Part shown: piece by piece, positions 20,500 through 22,473 of the stretch
Position numbering within the stretch: the first letter of the stretch is position 1
Layout of the letters: each line of letters begins with the position of its first letter
NCBI GenBank assembly: GCA_001179505.1
Contig: CDMY01000595.1
Coordinates: forward strand, 13,258 to 35,730
Direction of reading: 5' to 3'
Source: Vitrella brassicaformis
Taxonomy: Eukaryota > Sar > Vitrellaceae
Length of the DNA: 22,473 nucleotides
Position numbers and translations under genes: made by a program
The notes under the pieces: model-generated
Told to the model about the DNA's origin: nothing
The model's input: the letters and a program-made list of their open reading frames with translations, nothing else
Database searches by the model: none

Positions 20500-21404
20500 G
20501 CGAACGATGCTGCCACCTACCCAGTTTCCTTCCGTGTGTCGTGTGGGTATGTGGAGTGAAAAGACAGACCACCAGAGAGAGTTTCTTCTTTTGCGGCCGG
20601 CTGGCGTGGTGCGCACATCGATGCATCATCGGATGGATGGACGTCTCTTTTTCAGATGATGGATGTCGTTCATGCCGGCCCTCCTCTGTGGCCGCTATGC
20701 TATGGATGTGTCGGCACCCATGGGCTCACACCACCCACAGCCACAGCCTAGTTTGTTTATTTACTGTCTGTCGGTCGGGTCGGTCTGCCGGCCCGACAGA
20801 CTAACGGAGACGAAAGAGTTTGTTCTGACTGACAGACCGACCGACACATACAACGATACCCACACGCACACCCACACACACGTAAGACACACACACGAGG
20901 GAGGGAGGGAGGGAGGGAGGGAGGGCCAGCCACCTCTCCGCCCCTTCCCATCTCTCGGTGATGTGCTGTGTGCTGTGTGCTGTGCTGTGTCATGCCCAGC
21001 CGCACATGGAGTTTTTGACGGCGTGGCCAATGGGTCAATACTGGGGCAGGGGCGGGTCGTGACTCGTGTGAGTGTCTGGTGGCTGTCTATTTGTCCGAGA
21101 GCTGTGTGTTGGTGTGTTGGGTCGGACAGACTCACCCAGCTAGCTACTTAGTAGACTCGCTCAGCAAGTACCGCACTGAAGCACAGCACGTACCACGAGA
21201 AATGAAATGAATGTCAAAGTCTTCCCATGCCATGATTGAACCAACCAAGAGCGACCAATTGGTCGAGCAGGCACCCACGCACACACGGACGAACATGTCT
21301 TCCCTCCCTCCGCCCAAACCGACAAAATGAACCCATCAGCCCACGCCCACCCCAGAAAACGATCTGTCCATCTCCGTGTGTCTGTCTGTCTGTCTGTGGG
21401 TCAG
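20500..21404. other. Convergent 3' region between NELF-A-like and UIM genes
   Basis: This 905-bp spacer, the largest in the window, holds both 3' ends. It contains GTCGG/CCGAC-rich inverted repeats at 20770-20845, a (GAGG)n tract, and (GTGCT)n-like repeats near 20960-20990. No gene is recognised. Short open frames here have no family resemblance. Confidence 0.6.
20897..20925. repeat. (GAGG)n tetranucleotide microsatellite
   Basis: Seven consecutive GAGG units plus a trailing G, in the convergent spacer after the NELF-A-like gene. Confidence 0.9.
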
Positions 21405-21889
21405 TCAGTCCTGCGGTGCCGCAGCCGCCGCTGCTGCTGAGGAGGAGGGTCGCTCGTCGCCCTCATTGTGGTTGCCCCGCCCCTGCCCACCTGCACACAC
21501 ACATGGACGGATGGACGGATGGATGGATGGATTGGTGAAGGTGTGTGTGTACCGTTGTTCTGGTTGTCATTGTCATTGTCATCGTCATCCTCGAGGTCCA
21601 TCCATATGGCGGACGGGGGCGGGCCGCCGGTCTCCTGCCGCTGCATCTCGCGAGCGATGGCTTCGTCCTGCTCCTGTAGGTAGTGTGGCACAGATCAGGT
21701 AAATAAGACACACACATGGCATGGGATGGGCCTCGGTGTGAGTGCGTGAAAGAGAGAGGTGCACAGCACAGACGCACCGCACCTGCTGCCGAATCCGCTG
21801 CAGTATGTCTGAAAGGGACATGTCCTCCCCTGCACACACACACACGTGGAGTGGACTATGAGACCATCTCTCCCTCTCTCTCTCCCTCC

Positions 21890-21920
<31 letters not shown>

Positions 21921-22395
21921 TGCGTCTCGACGATACCGTTGCGGTTGTCCGCCGCGGCTGATGCCGATGCCGATGCAGCAGCACCAGCAGCAGCAGCAGC
22001 GGATGGTTCTGCTCTTGCTGACGCAGCGAGAGCAGCAGCAAGATCCATCTCCTCTTCCGACGCAGCGAGAGCAGCAAGATACATCTCCTCTTCTCCTGCC
22101 GCTGATGCTGCAGCCGCTGCCGCTGCTGCAGCTGCTCCATTCTCGCCCCTGCACACCACACACATCACGTGGGAGCGCACGTGTGTGTGTGAGCACCGTC
22201 ACGCACGCGCACCTGGCTCGTTGTCGCGAGAGGTCCTCCATGACGTTCTCGCCGGCGTCGCTCTCACCGCCTTGACCCAAGGACTGCATCTTGGCCTTGA
22301 GATGGTTGTCGTTGTCGTTGTCACTGGCAGCAGCTGCAGCGGCGGGGGCATCTGGGCGGTCGTCGTCATTGTCGTGGTCATCGTCGAGAAGGCGT
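21405..22395 (-). CDS. Ubiquitin-interacting-motif protein, C-terminal part (5' partial)
   Basis: Minus-strand exons: 22395-22213, 22148-21937, 21829-21783, 21673-21553, 21490-21405; phases agree and end in TGA, giving 215 visible residues. The first visible exon begins after an acceptor, so the N-terminus is beyond the right edge. Two tandem matches to the ubiquitin-interacting motif (acidic-x-L-x-x-A-L-x-x-S) are clear: EEEMYLAALAAS and EEEMDLAAALAAS. A third, weaker copy is DEAIAREMQRQE, with Gln where Ser is usual. Acidic Asp/Asn runs and poly-Ala/Ser separate them. Such motifs bind ubiquitin in deubiquitinases (ataxin-3/Josephin), proteasome subunits and endocytic adaptors. Which type this is depends on the missing N-terminus. 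A link to ataxin-3 is a guess from the layout only. Confidence 0.72.
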
Positions 22396-22464
22396 CTACA
22401 GGCACACAGACAGACAGACAGAGGTGTTTGTGTCCACTCTCGCTCTCTCTCTCTCTGTGAGTGT

Positions 22465-22473
22465 GGGGGGGGG
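22465..22473. repeat. Poly-G run at right edge
   Basis: Nine G residues end the window, inside what should be an intron or leader of the UIM gene. Confidence 0.75.

Noticed and set aside
1-22473. CRISPR array, bacterial operon or phage elements
   Set aside because: No spaced direct repeats of CRISPR form. The genes are spliced and lack ribosome binding sites, so this is eukaryotic nuclear DNA.

Overview
This looks like nuclear DNA from a compact, intron-rich protist. Seven protein genes lie in 22.5 kb (about 3.2 kb per gene). Six of them are spliced into many short exons separated by introns of roughly 65-215 nt, and nearly every intron carries CA/GA and TG/TC microsatellites. GC-rich codons, CAG and CCG tracts, dense packing and about 7% GC-AG introns best fit a chromerid alveolate such as Vitrella brassicaformis. 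That assignment is inference from style. A dinoflagellate is less likely because the genes are tightly packed and switch strand at every gene.

Layout, left to right. (1) 38-3793, minus: protein with N-terminal leucine-rich repeats (LRRs) followed by ankyrin repeats; its C-terminus runs off the left edge. (2) 4335-7870, plus: ribonuclease-inhibitor-type LRR protein with a C-terminal coiled coil, 19 exons, 659 aa. (3) 8266-11589, minus: major facilitator superfamily (MFS) transporter, 14 exons, reading frame consistent throughout except for one in-frame TGA in predicted TM6. (4) 11814-14078, plus: 10-TM drug/metabolite transporter of SLC35F/EamA type, 11 exons. (5) 14939-16426, minus: single-exon coiled-coil protein with a basic, possibly nuclear, motif. 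(6) 16633-20499, plus: 1011-aa protein whose N-terminus resembles the HDAg-like domain of NELF-A, followed by a long low-complexity tail with SUMO-type motifs. (7) 21405-22395, minus: C-terminal part of a protein with tandem ubiquitin-interacting motifs; its N-terminus lies beyond the right edge.

The genes alternate strictly (- + - + - + -), giving three divergent promoter regions (541, 224 and 206 bp) and three convergent 3' regions (395, 860 and 905 bp). The genes do not form an obvious pathway. I saw no mobile element with a coding capacity, no rRNA or tRNA, and no CRISPR.

Exon boundaries were built by hand from GT/GC-AG sites and reading-phase continuity. In every gene the phases close exactly, which is the main support for the models. 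The most interesting signals are the consistent split of complementary repeats between the 5' and 3' halves of introns, the NELF-A-like gene, the in-frame TGA in the MFS gene, and a roughly 50-bp-arm inverted repeat just after gene 4.
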